Assembly: GCA_964435085.1 (NCBI GenBank)
Contig: CAYSXQ010000004.1
Span: forward strand, 1 to 53,640
DNA length: 53,640 bases
DNA from: UBA917 sp964435085
Lineage (GTDB): Bacteria > Patescibacteriota > Patescibacteriia > Patescibacteriales > Patescibacteriaceae
Reading direction: 5' to 3'
The notes under the pieces: generated by a model
The model's database searches: none
What the model saw: only the letters and a program-made list of their open reading frames with translations
Told to the model about the DNA's origin: nothing
Shown: positions 1 through 9,431 of the stretch, piece by piece
How positions within the stretch are numbered: position 1 is the first letter of the stretch
Layout of the letters: the number at the start of each line of letters is the position of its first letter
Program-made: the position numbers and the translations under genes

Positions 1-65
1 TATGGTAAAATAACTTATAATTTCTCAAAAATAACTCGTAAGGGAGGACGCAGTTTTATTTATTT

Positions 66-446
66 ATGACTGATACCAAAAAAACAATCTTAATTGCTGA
101 GGATGAAAAGCCGATGGCTATGATCATGGAGCGTAAGCTGAAATTGTCTGGCTTTGAGGTGACTGTGGTTCATGATGGTGAGAAGGCGATAGCTGCGATT
201 ACTGCTGGTGGAATTGATTTGGTCTTACTTGATTTGATTATGCCGAAGATGAATGGCTTTGCGGTCATGGAAGAAATGAAGGCAAAGAAAATTAAGATTC
301 CGGTGATTGTTTTGTCTAATCTCAGTCAAGACGAGGATGAGGCGAAAGCAAAGGATTTGGGGGCAGTGGCTTTCTTTATTAAATCTAATGTCTCAATGGA
401 ACAAGTGGTGAAGATTGTGAAGTATTGTTTGAAAATAAAAGAGTAG
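66..446 (+). CDS. Single-domain response regulator (CheY-like receiver)
   Basis: This 126-residue protein is one receiver domain with no output domain. The acidic pocket is at E12-D13, the phospho-acceptor is D56 in LLDLIMPKMNG, the switch Ser is S84 and the conserved Lys is K106. These are all the residues needed for phosphotransfer from a histidine kinase; no kinase is in the window. It lies 3 bases upstream of pilB and probably shares its transcript, so a role in pilus control like that of PilG/PilH is a reasonable inference. The start has GGGAGG about 19 bases upstream (42-47), farther than usual, and a TATAAT at 16-21. The family call is firm; the pilus link rests on position only. Confidence 0.9.
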   Translation: MTDTKKTILIAEDEKPMAMIMERKLKLSGFEVTVVHDGEKAIAAITAGGIDLVLLDLIMPKMNGFAVMEEMKAKKIKIPVIVLSNLSQDEDEAKAKDLGAVAFFIKSNVSMEQVVKIVKYCLKIKE

Positions 447-449
447 TTT

Positions 450-2126
450 ATGGCTAAGGGGGGTGAGCTAACAACTGATGAGCTAAAAAGCCTGCTACTT
501 GCTGGTAATTATATTTCCAAGGCCGACATGACGAAGGCTGAGGAGTATGTGGAGCGTACTGGTGGTGACTTAGTGCACTATTTTTTGGCTGAGCAATTGA
601 TTACTAAGGATCTTTTGGGTCAAGCTATTGCTGAGTTTTATCGAGCAAGCTATGCCAACCTGACAACGAATCGGCCAGCAAAAGAAACGGTGCTGACGAT
701 TCCCAAGGATTTTGCTTTGAAGTATCGCTTAGTATTATTTAAAATTGATAAGACAAAGAAAATTGCCACAGTAGCAACGGATAATCCAACTAAGACAAAG
801 AGTTCTTCGGGTCTGGCTAGTTTGGGTCGTTACTTGGGTGTGGAGAAGTTGATCGTAGCTTATTCTTTGCCAGAGGATATTGATGATGTTTTATTATTCT
901 ATCGTGATCCTTTGAGTGCGCGTTTGGAGGCGATTGTGACAGCTGGTGAAAGAGTGGCGCCGCTCTTGTTTGATGAGATAGTTGAAGAAGCGACAATTTT
1001 TCGAGCTTCGGACTTGCATTTTGAACCTAAGGAAGATGGCGTCTTGGTGCGTTTTCGTATTGATGGCGTGATGACTGAACAATGTCGTTTCTCACGTGAT
1101 GTCTATAGTAATATTGTTAATCGCATCAAGGTGCGTAGTAATTTGCGGCTTGATGATCACTTTAGTGCGCAGGACGGAGCAATTCGTCATCAGCTTGCTA
1201 ATGGAGCACATGCTGATATGCGTATTTCGATAGTGCCGACGCTTGATGGTGAGAAGATTGTTATTCGTCTCTTGTCTGAGTATGTTCGTGACTTTACGAT
1301 GGCTGACGTTGGTCTCTCGGAGCGTGATCAGCATATCTTACAAGAAAACTCTGATCGACCTTTTGGTATGATTTTAGTTATTGGTCCGACTGGTTCTGGT
1401 AAAACTACTACGCTCTATGCATTACTGAAGAACGTGGCGACGCCAGATATCAATGTGACAACCATTGAAGATCCGGTGGAATATAAGATTTCTAATGTTA
1501 ACCAGATTCAGGTGAATGAAGCTACCAATCTAACCTTTGCGGCGGGACTGCGCTCGATTGTGCGTCAAGATCCTGATGTGATCTTAGTTGGAGAAATTCG
1601 TGATATTGAGACGGCGGAGATTTCGGTCAATGCGGCGCTCACCGGTCACTTGCTTTTCTCGACTTTTCACGCTAATGACAGTGCGACGGCGATTCCGCGA
1701 CTACTTGAGATGGGTGTTGAGCCATTTTTGCTTGCCTCAACTCTTAATCTCGTGGTGGCACAAAGGTTAGCGCGACGACTGTGTAATAAGTGCCGTTATT
1801 CTTATGTGGTGAAGCGTACGGAATTGAAAAAGACCTTTCCCTTGGTGGATAAATATTTTGGCAAGAAGGACAGTATTACTTTGTATCAAGGTAAGGGTTG
1901 TTCGAGTTGTAATCACTCGGGCTACAATGGTCGTATTGCCTTATTTGAATTTTTGCAGGTCAGTCGAGAAATGCAAGATATGATTTTGAAGCGACCTTCT
2001 ACTCAAGAGATTTGGGATTTGGCGGTGCGCCAAGGGGCTTTGTCGATGTTTGAGGATGGGGTGGAGAAGGCGAAGAACGGGATAACTACTTTGGATGAGG
2101 TGATGAGGGTGGCGAATATTTCTTAA
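450..2126 (+). CDS. pilB: Type IV pilus extension ATPase PilB (GspE/PilB family)
   Basis: This is the hexameric cytoplasmic ATPase that powers pilin polymerisation. The 558 residues match the family length. The N-terminal MshEN/T2SSE_N-type region spans roughly residues 1-150 and the ATPase follows. Visible motifs are Walker A GPTGSGKTT (312-320), the Asp box IEDPVEY, Walker B DPDVILVGEIRD (374-385), the His-box region FSTFHAND, and a tetracysteine zinc site C445/C448 and C484/C487. The zinc site is characteristic of PilB/GspE and argues against the retraction ATPase PilT. It follows the receiver gene by 3 bases and precedes pilC. No pilT is visible in the window. Confidence 0.96.
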   Translation: MAKGGELTTDELKSLLLAGNYISKADMTKAEEYVERTGGDLVHYFLAEQLITKDLLGQAIAEFYRASYANLTTNRPAKETVLTIPKDFALKYRLVLFKIDKTKKIATVATDNPTKTKSSSGLASLGRYLGVEKLIVAYSLPEDIDDVLLFYRDPLSARLEAIVTAGERVAPLLFDEIVEEATIFRASDLHFEPKEDGVLVRFRIDGVMTEQCRFSRDVYSNIVNRIKVRSNLRLDDHFSAQDGAIRHQLANGAHADMRISIVPTLDGEKIVIRLLSEYVRDFTMADVGLSERDQHILQENSDRPFGMILVIGPTGSGKTTTLYALLKNVATPDINVTTIEDPVEYKISNVNQIQVNEATNLTFAAGLRSIVRQDPDVILVGEIRDIETAEISVNAALTGHLLFSTFHANDSATAIPRLLEMGVEPFLLASTLNLVVAQRLARRLCNKCRYSYVVKRTELKKTFPLVDKYFGKKDSITLYQGKGCSSCNHSGYNGRIALFEFLQVSREMQDMILKRPSTQEIWDLAVRQGALSMFEDGVEKAKNGITTLDEVMRVANIS

Positions 2127-2240
2127 TTTTAAATTTTAAATTTTAAATTTCAAAACAATTTTGAATATTACAATTTTTCAATTTAAAATTAAAACATTTA
2201 GTTATTGTTTTAAAATTTGAAATTTAAAATTTGATATTCT
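2127..2240. repeat. AT-rich intergenic inverted repeat, family A
   Basis: The gap between pilB and pilC is filled by runs of TTTAAATTT/AAATTTCAAA on the left and their complement on the right (about 2207-2236), around a core containing AAAACAATTTTGAATATTAC. The same arms and core recur at 15308-15441 and 30228-30367. The right arm ends a few bases before the pilC start codon. It codes for nothing and could fold into a long hairpin in the transcript. Confidence 0.75.
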
Positions 2241-2243
2241 TCT

Positions 2244-3362
2244 ATGGCTGATTCAAAGCCACGAAACAATTCAACTACCCTCTGGGCTAAGCTCAACGCT
2301 CCCAGTACTCGTGTCAGTGCGAAAGACCGGGCTTTTTTCTTGGAAAATTTGTCGACTTTGATTAAGTCGGGCATGCCGATGACGGCGACTTTGCAGGCTA
2401 TTCAAAAAGAATCTAAGTCAGCGAAGATGAAAGCAATTGTGGCGAAGATTCAAGGCGAGATTGACTCGGGCATGTCTTTTACGGACGCGCTAGGTAAGTA
2501 TAATTTCTTGCCGACTTATAGCATGTCGCTCATCAAGGCGGGTGAAAAGTCCGGTAGGTTTTCTCAGAATTTGCAGGTGATTGTGGAGCAACAGACTAAG
2601 GATGCCCAGTTTGGAGCTAAGCTACGTGGGGCAATGATTTACCCGGTGATTGTCTTGGTGGTGGCGGTGGTGGTGGGCCTGGGTCTGTCATGGTTTGTTT
2701 TGCCGAAATTGACTACTGTCTTTGAGGGTATGAATGTGGCTTTGCCTTTTACGACTCGAGCTTTGATTGCTTTTGGTAAATTTATTACTAAGTACGGAGC
2801 TTTGGTTATACCGGGCTTTTTGTTGTTTTTCTTTACGCTGCTTTATTTTTGCTTTATTTATCCCAAGACCAGATTTATTGGGCAAAGATTCATTATGCAT
2901 TTGCCAGGTTTTCGACAGGTGGTGTTTGAGTCAGAGATGGCTAGGTTTGGTTATTTGTTAGGTACGCTGTTTGGGGCAGGATTACCAATTTTGGATTCGC
3001 TGACAGCTTTGAAAGAGTCGAGTAGTTATCAGGATTATCGTAATCTCTATGGCCATTTGAAAGATGGCGTGGAGGAAGGATTTACCTTTGAACATGGTTT
3101 TGAAACTTACCGTAATTCTGATCATTTGATCCCACCTTCGGTGCAGCAAGTGATCACAACGGGTGAAAAGTCAGGTAATCTGGCTGAGGCGCTGAAAAAT
3201 GTCGGTGTGGTATATGAGGCGAAGATTGAGATTACTTCTAATAATTTGTCAGCCTTGCTTGAGCCAGTGCTCTTGGTGGTGATCTTTGTGGGTGTGATGG
3301 GACTAGCTTTGTCGGTGATTCAGCCGGTGTATGGATTGCTTGGTGGATTGGATCAGAAATAG
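2244..3362 (+). CDS. pilC: Type IV pilus inner-membrane platform protein PilC (GspF family)
   Basis: PilC is the membrane platform that couples PilB to pilin assembly. The 372 residues hold two T2SSF domains. The first (about 25-150) carries FLENLSTLIKSGMPMTATLQ and the second (about 225-345) carries the parallel ARFGYLLGTLFGAGLPILDSL. The repeat signature GEKSGRF/GEKSGNL appears once in each half. Membrane segments are near 133-158, 185-208 and 337-362, as expected. It lies downstream of pilB across a family A repeat. No Shine-Dalgarno sequence is visible before the ATG. Confidence 0.95.
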   Translation: MADSKPRNNSTTLWAKLNAPSTRVSAKDRAFFLENLSTLIKSGMPMTATLQAIQKESKSAKMKAIVAKIQGEIDSGMSFTDALGKYNFLPTYSMSLIKAGEKSGRFSQNLQVIVEQQTKDAQFGAKLRGAMIYPVIVLVVAVVVGLGLSWFVLPKLTTVFEGMNVALPFTTRALIAFGKFITKYGALVIPGFLLFFFTLLYFCFIYPKTRFIGQRFIMHLPGFRQVVFESEMARFGYLLGTLFGAGLPILDSLTALKESSSYQDYRNLYGHLKDGVEEGFTFEHGFETYRNSDHLIPPSVQQVITTGEKSGNLAEALKNVGVVYEAKIEITSNNLSALLEPVLLVVIFVGVMGLALSVIQPVYGLLGGLDQK

Positions 3363-3370
3363 AAATAATA

Positions 3371-3428
3371 AGTCTAAAGTCAAAAGTCGAAAGACGAGCG
3401 TTCTTATGACTTTAGACTTTCGACTATA
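3371..3428. repeat. Intergenic inverted repeat, family C (AAGTCTAAAGTC type)
   Basis: The left arm AGTCTAAAGTC/AAAAGTCGAAAGAC is matched by the right arm GACTTTAGACTTTCGACT with a short loop. A related copy lies at 26761-26829 before leuS. It fills the pilC to prepilin gap and ends about a dozen bases before the next ATG. Confidence 0.75.
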
Positions 3429-3439
3429 AGTTTTTTATA

Positions 3440-3898
3440 ATGGATAGCGTAAATAAAGGTAAAAATATTCTTGGTATCAGCATGCTGGAGATAGTTCTTT
3501 CAATGACTATTTTCGCTATCATTGCCGTGAGTGCTTTGCCTTTCTTTATGAGTTTGATTGCTAAGAATAAATTGGACTCGACTAAGCTGCTGGCTGCCCA
3601 AGGTGTGCGGCGGGCGATGATGAAAGCTCAAGCGGCGGAGGCGGATAGTGCTTGGGGTTTGAAGTTGATGGCAGATAAGATCGTGGTTTTTAGTGGAGAG
3701 AATTATGTTAATCGTAATGGTCAGTATGATCAGGTGATGCCAATTGATTACAATGTGGTTTTTAGCGGTGATACAGAGTTGGTATTTGGTAAATTGACGG
3801 GAGAGTTAGCTGCTGATAAGAGTTTTGTGATTATGGTACAATCAACTGGTGAAAGTAAAACTGTGAGTGTGAATCGGTATGGGGCGTTGACTTATTAG
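3440..3898 (+). CDS. Minor prepilin / pseudopilin
   Basis: The 152-residue protein starts with a short basic leader followed by G|ISMLEIVLSMTIFAIIAVS. This gives a prepilin-peptidase site after Gly, Glu at position 5 of the mature form, and the long hydrophobic helix of type IV pilins. The first mature residue is Ile rather than Phe. The C-terminal part (about 60-152) is a small variable head domain that I cannot assign. Its place after pilC and before three more prepilin-like genes supports a minor pilin that primes or caps the pilus. Confidence 0.85.
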   Translation: MDSVNKGKNILGISMLEIVLSMTIFAIIAVSALPFFMSLIAKNKLDSTKLLAAQGVRRAMMKAQAAEADSAWGLKLMADKIVVFSGENYVNRNGQYDQVMPIDYNVVFSGDTELVFGKLTGELAADKSFVIMVQSTGESKTVSVNRYGALTY

Positions 3899-3933
3899 TT
3901 TGGTTATTTTTTTTGTGAACGCAAATTACCTAA

Positions 3934-4005
3934 AAAGTTGAAAGTTAGAAAGTGGAAAGTTAAAAGTTCTTGTACTTTCTAACTTTATACTTTCTAACTT
4001 TCTAG
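3934..4005. repeat. Intergenic inverted repeat, family B (AAAGTTGAAAGTTAG type)
   Basis: The left arm is AAAGTTGAAAGTTAGAAAGT and the right arm is ACTTTCTAACTTTATACTTT followed by CTAACTTTCTAG. The arms are built from short degenerate tandem units. A second copy is at 17762-17878. The right arm ends 15 bases before the next start codon. Confidence 0.75.
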
Positions 4006-4020
4006 CTAAATTTTTTAGAC

Positions 4021-7000
4021 ATGGAACTAAATTCAAAAAAAACTGTCTCGGCTATGACACTTCTGGACGCTGTCCTCGCGCTCGCGATGTTCGGTATTTT
4101 CTTTGGTTTTATCGTCAATCTACTTTTCTTGGGTCAGGACTCGGTGATAGTTAGCGGGAAGCGGCAGCAGGCGGCGCTCCTCACTCAAGAGGCGGTGGCT
4201 GCGGTGGAAAGTATTGTACGGAGAGATTTTCGTAATATTGGGTCTGGTGACTACGCTCTTTCTACGTCTTCTAATCGTTATAGTCTGAGTTCAAGTAGTG
4301 TTGAGCACTTAGGTATTTTTGATCGAACAATTAATATTACAGCGATAGATTATCTCAGTCGGGCGGTGACAGTGACGGTGTCGTGGATGCAAAATTTGCA
4401 ACGCAGTGGTAGCATCAGCATGGCTTATAATCTGTATAACTGGGCCTTAGGTTTTGTTTATGATCATGGCAAGGTTAAATTTGATGCTAATTATCGTAAT
4501 AGTGTGCAGGTCTCGACTAGTGGTAGCACTTCTAGTGTGGGCTTGCTGCGAGCTGGTGATTGGGGTCGGACGATTTTGTTTAAAGCTTATGATATGACTG
4601 GCTCAACGGTGGCGAGTGATGTGGCGATGTATCGCTATTATCTTTATGTGAGTAAGTTGATTAGTGCTGGTGGACCGGAGCTCGTTCGGCTCGATGTAAA
4701 TAATTTGTCAGGTGGGGAAGTTAGTGCGGACAAGACTTGGACTTTTGGACGACCATTGATGGCTAGTTACTTTAATGATGATTTGACCAAAGCTTATTTT
4801 GCTTCTACGAATCCCAACGAAATTAGTATTTTGGATTTGAGTACTGATGGCATTAGTTCAATCAATGTTCCGGGTACAGTCGATCCTCTAGATATCTCAG
4901 TTAGTAATGACAAGATATTTTTAGCTAAAAATAATGATGCTGCTGGTCCAGAATTAGAGATTTACAATACGAGTGGCACGAGGATAGGTAGTGCTGAGAT
5001 TGGAGCTAATGCTACGAAGGTGCTCGCTGATAGTCAGTATGCTTACATCACTTCGGCTTCGGATGTGCGGGAATTGACGATTGTTAATCATACGGCTTGT
5101 GCTGGCACAGCTCCCTTTGCTTGTCCAATAGTTCGGTCCTATGATATGGCTGGCACAGCTGATGCTACCGCCTTAACAAAAGGCACTAGTACTAATTGGT
5201 ATTTGGGTCGCTCCAATGGTAGTCTGTATACTTTGAATATTGTTGATCCGCTTAATATTACACAGACTTGGACGAATGCGGTGATTACTGCTTCGATTAA
5301 GGATTTGAGTTATGACTCGAGAGAGGCTTTGTTAACGATTGCAGCTAATCGTAGTGCTACTCAGGAATTGAGTTTTTATGATTTTGATACTTCATTACTA
5401 ACTACTCGTGATTTAAGTGGGTCTTTGGCGGTGAATAGTGTTCTGAAATATGGTGGCTTTGTGTATGCAGCTAGTCCTGTGGTTAGTGCTGAGCTGCAGG
5501 TCGTGCAGGCGTTGGGTGAGAGTTGGGCTAATCCGACGGCGCCGGGATTTTATAATCCGCCGAGTACCACTGATGCAACTAGGAGCTTTGTGTTGGGGAC
5601 GACTGCTTATCTGGCTCTTAATAAGGTGACTGGTGGACCAGAGTTTTATATTGTGAATGTGGCTAATCCTGCGGTGCCAGTTTTGCTTGGTGCTTTAGAG
5701 ATTAATGAGAATGTGACTGATGTTTGGGTGAGTGGTAATTATGCTTATTTGAGTACGGCAGGGGATGCTAAGGAATTAACTGTTGTTGATGTCAGTGATA
5801 AGGCTAATCCTGTGCTGCGTACTACACTTGACTTGCCGACCGCAGCTGACGGCCTCTCGATAGTAGGCGATACGACTAATCAAGAAGTTTTCCTAGGGAC
5901 AGCTAATAATACGACTGGAGCTGGCTATGAACTTTATGGCATTGATATTAGTGAGATTGGTGCGACTAGCAGCTTGTCTTGGTCTCGAGGTTATAATGCG
6001 AGTGGAGCGGTGTATGATTTGGATATGGATACTGAGCATCGGATGGTTTATTTGTCGACTGGTAACACTAGTCAAGAATTACAAGTGTTAGATGTCAGTG
6101 TGCCTAATGTTGCGGTTCAGGTTGAGTCTTATAATACGGCTAATGGAACTGCTTATGGAGTCGATTATGATCCGATAACTGGTAATAGCTTTGTGAGTCT
6201 TTCTAATAATGCGGCGAGTGATGATTTTTATATGTTGAAGTCAGCGGGTATTAGGAATATTACGCCTGACTTTACTCAATTGTCTAGTATTGCTTATAAC
6301 GGTGATCCGACGAATGATGGAACGGTGGTGAAGGTGGATAATCAAGGCTATGCCTATCTCGGTACTAGTTATTTTAGTTTTTTTAATAATGATTCTTTTT
6401 ATATCTTGGATATTAGTCAGCCAGCCAATCCACGTGTGGTGGGTGATTATAATGCCGGCGGGACAGTTTGGGATATTCAGATTAGTGGTGACTATGCCTA
6501 TCTAGCCACGGGTAATGCGTCCAAAGAATTGCAGGTGCTTAATATTAGTAATAAGACAAGTCCGGTACAGGTAGCTTATTATAACGCTTCTGGCTCACAG
6601 AACTTCACTGGTCTCGATCAGATTGCTAGTACGACTTATGCTTCGAGTATTTCTGATGAGACGCTCTATGCTTTTAATACTACTAATCCTAATGCCATTA
6701 GCTTGCGTGGGTCTCTTGATACTGGTCGGGCCTTGCGTGAAGTATCGGTTGGACCAGATTATGTCATGGTGGCGACACAGGCGACTAATGCTGGTCTGAT
6801 CGCTGTCGATGTGCGTAATTGGAATAGTATGAGTGTGGTAGGAACTTATAATACTGGTGTGCTGTGTAATGATTTGTTTTATGAAAAGGCCAAGGATCGA
6901 GTCTTTGTGGGTTGTAATGTTAAGTCAGGTAATCCCAGCTTTCCTAATCTCTTTGCGATTGATGCCAGAAACCCTAGTAGCTTGTCCTTGTTGTCATCGA

Positions 7001-7854
7001 AGGCGACTAATCATGACTTGATCGATATGTATTTGTGGGGGACAAGACTGTATTTGACTAGTGATACCTCGCCTCGTCCGGCTTTGATTTATAATGTTAA
7101 TAGCTCTTCGACGATGGATTATGTTAATAGTTATGATGTGACTGGCGACGCTGATGCGATTACTTTTGATGGTCAAAATATGTACATTGCAGCTCATGGT
7201 TCGACAGCGGAATTCCAAGTCGTCGGTCCGGTCTGGACGACGACACCGTTTTTGTCGCTAGCTCGCTCATTGGATTTAAATAGTGATAATTATGCAGTGC
7301 TTGCTAACGACGATTATGCTTTTGTGGCCACTGGGTCAAGTACGATGGGATTAAAAATATTAGATGTGTCGGCAACTAGTTCGATGCAAGTTATTACCAC
7401 GCGTTCGCCGGGGTTGAGTTATGGTCTTGCGTTGAGTGAAATTGGTGATCTGTATCTGAGCTCTGGTAATGACGCTAAGGAATTGCAGATTTTCCGAAAG
7501 GCAACGGAGACTACTCCTTATATTGATCAAGGCTGGGTAGTGTCTATGCCTTATAACTCTGGTCTTGCCACTACGCGTTGGAAGTATTTGTCTTGGGAGC
7601 AGGCCGGTACTGGTTCGGTGCTATTTAATTTACGAACTGCTCCTGATAATGCTGGTGCGCCTGGTGTTTGGACGGAGTGGTTGGGACCAATTAGCACTGG
7701 TGATAACTATACAGTTGGTTCGGATCAGAATATAATTCATGCTAGTCAAGCTGATGGAGTTGCTGATCAATGGTTGCAGTATCGAGCAATTTTACAATCG
7801 CCCTCTAATGTAGCTAGTCCTAGTCTAGAGGGTGTAACAATTTACTATGAATAG
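4021..7854 (+). CDS. Giant LVIVD-repeat protein with prepilin-like N-terminus (candidate pilus tip adhesin)
   Basis: The 1277 residues begin with a prepilin-like leader and helix, SAMTLLDAVLALAMFGIFFG. The site would be A|MTLLD, with Ala in place of Gly and Asp in place of Glu at position 5, so processing by PilD is plausible but not certain. From about residue 215 to 1180 it is made of repeated LVIVD-type blades. These contain variants of YAYLATGNASKELQVLNIS followed by Asn/Pro-rich turns, which suggests one or more beta-propellers. The last 100 residues (WKYLSWEQAGTGSVLFNLRTA) form a separate beta-rich module. It overlaps the next prepilin gene by 8 bases, so the two are translationally linked. 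By size and position it could be a PilY1-like tip protein; this is inference. Confidence 0.8.
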   Translation: MELNSKKTVSAMTLLDAVLALAMFGIFFGFIVNLLFLGQDSVIVSGKRQQAALLTQEAVAAVESIVRRDFRNIGSGDYALSTSSNRYSLSSSSVEHLGIFDRTINITAIDYLSRAVTVTVSWMQNLQRSGSISMAYNLYNWALGFVYDHGKVKFDANYRNSVQVSTSGSTSSVGLLRAGDWGRTILFKAYDMTGSTVASDVAMYRYYLYVSKLISAGGPELVRLDVNNLSGGEVSADKTWTFGRPLMASYFNDDLTKAYFASTNPNEISILDLSTDGISSINVPGTVDPLDISVSNDKIFLAKNNDAAGPELEIYNTSGTRIGSAEIGANATKVLADSQYAYITSASDVRELTIVNHTACAGTAPFACPIVRSYDMAGTADATALTKGTSTNWYLGRSNGSLYTLNIVDPLNITQTWTNAVITASIKDLSYDSREALLTIAANRSATQELSFYDFDTSLLTTRDLSGSLAVNSVLKYGGFVYAASPVVSAELQVVQALGESWANPTAPGFYNPPSTTDATRSFVLGTTAYLALNKVTGGPEFYIVNVANPAVPVLLGALEINENVTDVWVSGNYAYLSTAGDAKELTVVDVSDKANPVLRTTLDLPTAADGLSIVGDTTNQEVFLGTANNTTGAGYELYGIDISEIGATSSLSWSRGYNASGAVYDLDMDTEHRMVYLSTGNTSQELQVLDVSVPNVAVQVESYNTANGTAYGVDYDPITGNSFVSLSNNAASDDFYMLKSAGIRNITPDFTQLSSIAYNGDPTNDGTVVKVDNQGYAYLGTSYFSFFNNDSFYILDISQPANPRVVGDYNAGGTVWDIQISGDYAYLATGNASKELQVLNISNKTSPVQVAYYNASGSQNFTGLDQIASTTYASSISDETLYAFNTTNPNAISLRGSLDTGRALREVSVGPDYVMVATQATNAGLIAVDVRNWNSMSVVGTYNTGVLCNDLFYEKAKDRVFVGCNVKSGNPSFPNLFAIDARNPSSLSLLSSKATNHDLIDMYLWGTRLYLTSDTSPRPALIYNVNSSSTMDYVNSYDVTGDADAITFDGQNMYIAAHGSTAEFQVVGPVWTTTPFLSLARSLDLNSDNYAVLANDDYAFVATGSSTMGLKILDVSATSSMQVITTRSPGLSYGLALSEIGDLYLSSGNDAKELQIFRKATETTPYIDQGWVVSMPYNSGLATTRWKYLSWEQAGTGSVLFNLRTAPDNAGAPGVWTEWLGPISTGDNYTVGSDQNIIHASQADGVADQWLQYRAILQSPSNVASPSLEGVTIYYE

Positions 7855-8362
7855 AAATAGACCAGCTTTTACTTTATTGGAGATTATTCTGTATGTCTTT
7901 GTTTTTGGTGTGTTGTCAGTAGCTTTGTATAATTTTGGTAATATATCTTTTCGGACTAATGCTTATAGTCAGTCGGTGGCAGAGGTTGAACTTAGCGGTT
8001 CGGCTTTGATGTTGAAGATAGTTGATGAGATTAACAGGACTGTGGCTACTGGTGGTGTTAATTATCCTGGTCCTGGACTAGCGTCAAGTAGTTTGTCTTT
8101 GCTTAGTCAGGTAAGTTCTAGTAATCCGATAATCTTTAGCTTGAATAATGGAGCGATGATGATGAAGGAAGGCGCGAGTTCTAGTTTAGCGCTTAGTTCT
8201 AATCGAGTGCGGGTGAGTGATTTGTCTTTTGTTAATTTGGGGACGGCCAGTAGTACGGTTTTGCAAATTAATTTTAAAGTAGCGACTAATAATAGTGATG
8301 GGATTAAAGAATATAATTATAGCCGAGTCTTTACTAGTGCGGCTAATGCTTTACAACGATGA
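7847..8362 (+). CDS. Minor prepilin (PilW/GspJ-like)
   Basis: The 171-residue protein starts MNRNRPA|FTLLEIILYVFVFGVLS. This is a class III signal with Glu at position 5, although Ala replaces the usual Gly before the cut. The pilin helix is followed by a Ser-rich head. The ATG sits inside the end of the preceding gene and the stop overlaps the next ATG (ATGA), so these three genes are translated as a unit. It is probably a minor pilin; the exact subtype is unsure. Confidence 0.82.
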   Translation: MNRNRPAFTLLEIILYVFVFGVLSVALYNFGNISFRTNAYSQSVAEVELSGSALMLKIVDEINRTVATGGVNYPGPGLASSSLSLLSQVSSSNPIIFSLNNGAMMMKEGASSSLALSSNRVRVSDLSFVNLGTASSTVLQINFKVATNNSDGIKEYNYSRVFTSAANALQR

Positions 8363-9372
8363 AACGAGCTTATTCAGCCTTAATGGCGGTGATTATCATG
8401 GGTGTAGTGATGCTGATCGTGGCAGTGACTTTGGTGACTTTGGGTGGTGATTCAAATCAGCTTGCTGGAGTGGTGTCTAATCGCTACTATGCGAAAAATT
8501 TAGCTAAAGCTTGTGCCGAAAAAGCATTAACTTTTTTGCGTAATAAAGAAAGTTTGGATGCCAGTCAGAATTATAAGGCAAGAATAATTATTGAACCAAG
8601 CGATGATGCGATGATTAGTTCAGTCAATCCTAATTTGAACTATGGTGCAAGTAGTGCCGTGGCTTTGTCAGCCAGTTCAGCTTTGCTGTACCGTTTTGAT
8701 GTAGCAGGAGCGGTGCCTGAGGGAGCAGTGATTTTGTCGGCGACGATGAGAATTTATGCTTTGTCAGAGTCAAGTGGTAGTGAGACGATTAGGGCTTATA
8801 GAATTTTGCCGGCTAATGCTGCTTGGCTCGAGGGTAATAACGATGGTACGGCCTCCTCGTTCTTTGATGTTAATTGGTCTTATTTGGATTATGGATCACT
8901 GACTAATTGGGCGGGTAGTCCTGGCATGAGTACAGCTGCTACGGATTATTATGCGATTCCTGAAGTATCAATTGCTGATAAGATAGTTAGTAGTACGGCC
9001 TATAGTCTAGAGATCAGTAGCAGTACGGTAAATAGTTGGCTTGATCCTAGTAATAATCAAGGCTTAGTTGTGCGCAGTGATGCTGGATCTGAATTGTGGT
9101 TTGCGACAAAGGAGGCGGCGATAGTTAATCAACGTCCAGTGTTAGATTTAGTTTATAGTGTTAGTGATTTGCAAAGTGCTAAGGGTGGCGTGAGTCAGGA
9201 TTATGGTTATTGTTTTTATCAAAATATTAATACTAGTGGTGATAATTGGGTGGTAGAGGCGACGGGTATTAGTAAGGATGTTTGGTCTTTTAATCGGGTT
9301 AATTTGACTCAACCAAGTAGTACGCCCTCGGTCATTACTATTAGTAGCTGGAAAGAAGTTGAGAGTTTTTAA
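8359..9372 (+). CDS. PilX-like minor pilus protein carrying a DNRLRE domain
   Basis: The 337 residues start with a short leader and a hydrophobic helix (ALMAVIIMGVVMLIVAVTLV). They continue with AKNLAKACAEKALTFL, typical of PilX-type minor pilins. Residues of about 74-265 look like a DNRLRE domain, with SSVNPNLNYGASSAVAL, ALLYRFDV, ILSATMRIYAL and a final RPVLDLVYS strand. This module is found on secreted and cell-wall proteins. The C-terminus (GVSQDYGYCFYQN and WVVEATGISK) resumes the pilus-protein pattern, so the DNRLRE domain appears to be inserted. It overlaps the preceding gene by 4 bases and is the last gene of the minor-pilin run. Confidence 0.78.
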   Translation: MKRAYSALMAVIIMGVVMLIVAVTLVTLGGDSNQLAGVVSNRYYAKNLAKACAEKALTFLRNKESLDASQNYKARIIIEPSDDAMISSVNPNLNYGASSAVALSASSALLYRFDVAGAVPEGAVILSATMRIYALSESSGSETIRAYRILPANAAWLEGNNDGTASSFFDVNWSYLDYGSLTNWAGSPGMSTAATDYYAIPEVSIADKIVSSTAYSLEISSSTVNSWLDPSNNQGLVVRSDAGSELWFATKEAAIVNQRPVLDLVYSVSDLQSAKGGVSQDYGYCFYQNINTSGDNWVVEATGISKDVWSFNRVNLTQPSSTPSVITISSWKEVESF

Positions 9373-9431
9373 AGTTAAGCTTCTCGCTTCTAGTAAGAGT
9401 TGTTATAATAAATGTTGTTAGGTGATGTTTA

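Noticed and set aside
2127..2240. CRISPR array or regularly spaced direct repeats
   Set aside because: The AT-rich units are short, degenerate and palindromic, without unique spacers, and no cas gene is in the window.
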